Positions 62,327 through 64,000 of a DNA stretch of 64,000 bases are shown here, one piece after another. The translations under genes and the position numbers were made by a program. The notes under the pieces are model-generated. The model saw only the letters and a program-made list of their open reading frames with translations. It did not search any database and was not told where the DNA came from. Each line of letters starts with the position of its first letter. Position 1 is the first letter of the stretch. Source of the stretch: JACPPO01 sp965262505 (GTDB lineage: Bacteria; Acidobacteriota; Vicinamibacteria; Vicinamibacterales; UBA2999); contig CBDHFM010000030.1 of NCBI GenBank assembly GCA_965262505.1, positions 4,774,001 through 4,838,000 on the forward strand, given 5' to 3'.

Positions 62327-64000
62327 GTGAAGGTCAGCGCTCCTCGCCTGGTTGGCGTCCTCGCGACGGCGGGCCTGCTCGCCGCCCTTGTGCTCGTTCT
62401 TCGTCTGGGAAACTCGTCTTCGCCGGCCACTGACGGCGCCGGTGGCGGGCAGATCGTCGCGTCGATTCGTGCCGAGCCGCGCACCTTCAACCGCTTCATC
62501 GCCCGCGACCAGACCACCGAAGTCCTGACGTTCCTGATGCAGGGCCGGCTGGTGCGCGTCAACCGCGCGACCTTCGAGCTGGAACCCTGGCTGGCCGAAA
62601 CGTGGGAGTCGAGCGCGGACGGCCGGACACACACGCTGCACCTCCGGCCCGACGTAACCTGGTCCGACGGCACCCCGTTTACCTCTGCCGACGTGCTCTT
62701 TTCGCTGCGGGCGGTGTACGACCCGAAGGTGGAAAGTGTGCTCGCCGGCAGCCTCCTGGCGGGCGGGCAGCCGCTCCGAGGTACCGCGCCGGGTCCCCAG
62801 GAGGTGGTGCTCACCTTCGCCGAGCCGTCGGGTCCGGGACTGCGGCTGCTCGACGGCCTGCCGATCCTGCCGAAGCACAAGCTCGAGGCGGCGCTCGAGG
62901 CCGGCACCTTCGCGGCTGCCTGGAACACCAGCACCCCGCCGACCGACGTGGTCGGCACCGGCCCCTTCGTGCTGCGCGAGTACCAGCCGGGGCAACGCGT
63001 GGTGCTCGATCGCAACCCACGCTACTGGCGCACGGCGGACGACGGCACGACGCTGCCCTATCTCGATCGCATCGTGCTGGAAATCGTGCCGGAGCAGAAC
63101 GCGGAGCTGCTGCGGATCCAGTCGGGCGAAACGGACCTCACCTCCAGCGAGCTGCGGCCCGAAGACTACCAGCCAATCCGCCGCGCCGAGGAAGACGGGC
63201 AACTCCGGCTGATCGAGCTTGGGATCGGCCCCGACGCCGACGCGTTCTGGTTCTGCTTGAAGCCGGACGCCACGCGCGCCGATCCGCGCGCCGCCTTCGT
63301 GCAGCGGCCCGAGTTCCGCCAGGCGATCTCGCACGCGGTCGATCGTGAAGTGTTTGCCGAGACAGTCTTCCTGGGCGCCGCCGTGCCCGTGTGGGGGCCC
63401 GTCACGCCCGGCAACGCCCGGTGGTTCTGGCCAGACCTTCCGCGGTACCTCCATGACGACGCCCGGGCGCGGGCGCTGCTGCGGAGGATTGGCCTGGAGG
63501 ATCGCGACGGCAACGGAGTCGTGGAGGACGAATCAGGCACGGAGGCGCGGTTCACGGTCATCACGCAGCGCGGCATCGGCTGGTACGAGCGTGGGACATC
63601 GGTGCTCCGCGAGGAGCTGACCGGCATCGGGATTGCACTCGACATCGCGCCGCTCGAGTTCGGCACCATGATCCAGCGTCTGCTGGCGTGTGATTACGAC
63701 GCCATGTACTTCCGACCGCTAGCTACGGATTTCGACCCGGCTGGCAACATGGACTTCTGGCTCAGCTCCGGCTCCGCGCACCTCTGGAACATGGCGCAGC
63801 GGGCGGCTGCGACGGAGTGGGAGCAGCGCATCGACACGCTGATGCTCGAGCAGGCGGCGACGCTCGATCCGGACCGGCGCCGGCAGCAGTTCAATCTCGT
63901 CCAGCGCATCTTCGCAGAGAACCTGCCGGTGCTGTATTTCGCGGCGCCGCGCATGTACTACGCTCACAGCCCGCGACTCCAGGGTGTCGTCCCGTCGGTG
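62327..64000 (+). CDS. Peptide/oligopeptide ABC transporter substrate-binding protein (partial)
   Basis: 558 codons to the window edge without a stop, from GTG 62327. An N-terminal hydrophobic segment (LVGVLATAGLLAALVLVLRL) is followed by an SBP_bac_5 domain: IVASIRAEPRTFNRFIARDQ, LEPWLAETWESSADGRTHTL, FHLR-like LHLRPDVTWSDGTPFTSADV, VVGTGPFVLREYQPGQRVVL and FRQAISHAVDREVF. Binds peptides or similar ligands for import. The 3' end and any permease genes lie outside the window. Confidence 0.9.
   Translation, partial: MKVSAPRLVGVLATAGLLAALVLVLRLGNSSSPATDGAGGGQIVASIRAEPRTFNRFIARDQTTEVLTFLMQGRLVRVNRATFELEPWLAETWESSADGRTHTLHLRPDVTWSDGTPFTSADVLFSLRAVYDPKVESVLAGSLLAGGQPLRGTAPGPQEVVLTFAEPSGPGLRLLDGLPILPKHKLEAALEAGTFAAAWNTSTPPTDVVGTGPFVLREYQPGQRVVLDRNPRYWRTADDGTTLPYLDRIVLEIVPEQNAELLRIQSGETDLTSSELRPEDYQPIRRAEEDGQLRLIELGIGPDADAFWFCLKPDATRADPRAAFVQRPEFRQAISHAVDREVFAETVFLGAAVPVWGPVTPGNARWFWPDLPRYLHDDARARALLRRIGLEDRDGNGVVEDESGTEARFTVITQRGIGWYERGTSVLREELTGIGIALDIAPLEFGTMIQRLLACDYDAMYFRPLATDFDPAGNMDFWLSSGSAHLWNMAQRAAATEWEQRIDTLMLEQAATLDPDRRRQQFNLVQRIFAENLPVLYFAAPRMYYAHSPRLQGVVPSV

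Noticed and set aside
61799..63454. 551-residue minus-strand ORF opposite the substrate-binding protein
   Set aside because: All but the last 90 residues are antisense to a clear SBP_bac_5 gene. Only the HTH part from 62071 is retained.

Overview
The window is GC-rich bacterial chromosome, most likely from an Acidobacteriota of the Vicinamibacteria type. This assignment rests on gene content: a c-type cytochrome of reaction-centre type beside DUF6152 and other secreted proteins, a DUF5916 outer-membrane protein, a MerR-like HTH/TPR protein, a secreted M1 peptidase and a three-domain acyl-ligase/ACP/acyltransferase. No rRNA or tRNA gene was seen, so the assignment is inference.

Layout. 1-8000 is a graveyard of mobile DNA: two tyrosine-integrase tails, a RecB-type nuclease tail, an IS6 element, a relaxase tail with two coiled-coil genes, an unknown gene cut by an IS5 element, a resolvase start with a palindrome, and a DNA methyltransferase tail. 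8017-11214 is a copper-resistance block (His-rich protein, CopA oxidase, CopB, truncated YHS-ATPase). An IS903-like element follows, then thiS-thiG, a transglutaminase/ABC exporter operon whose permease is broken, glucokinase, a TPR gene split by a MITE, a DEAD helicase with infA, and the acyl-ligase fusion. An SDR gene is split by an ISAzo13-type element. 27396-30929 is an operon of exported proteins including a diheme-type cytochrome. 31061-36173 encodes an OFA transporter, DUF485, ActP-like symporter and acetyl-CoA synthetase: uptake and activation of acetate or a related small acid.

36176-37511 and 41726-43497 form two loci that look like integron cassettes without a nearby integrase. Each begins with a diverged copy of a 360-380 bp leader ending in a GTTRRRY box, followed closely by a cassette-type gene (cupin then DUF488; serine hydrolase) and an attC-like imperfect palindrome. 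I consider this the most interesting part of the window. 43653-55889 is ordinary chromosome: CCA-adding/HD enzyme, M20 peptidase, proline dehydrogenase, acyltransferase, transketolase, HD-GYP, DinB, M1 peptidase. 56150-61785 is an S8 protease gene broken by two IS3-type elements, one of which carries a nested IS110 with a possible bridge-RNA region. An HTH gene and a partial peptide-binding protein end the window.

Several disrupted genes (4764-6774, 24972-27195, 19432-20342, and the IS3 orfB inside the S8 gene) can be rejoined in frame by removing the inserted element, which points to recent and continuing transposition.
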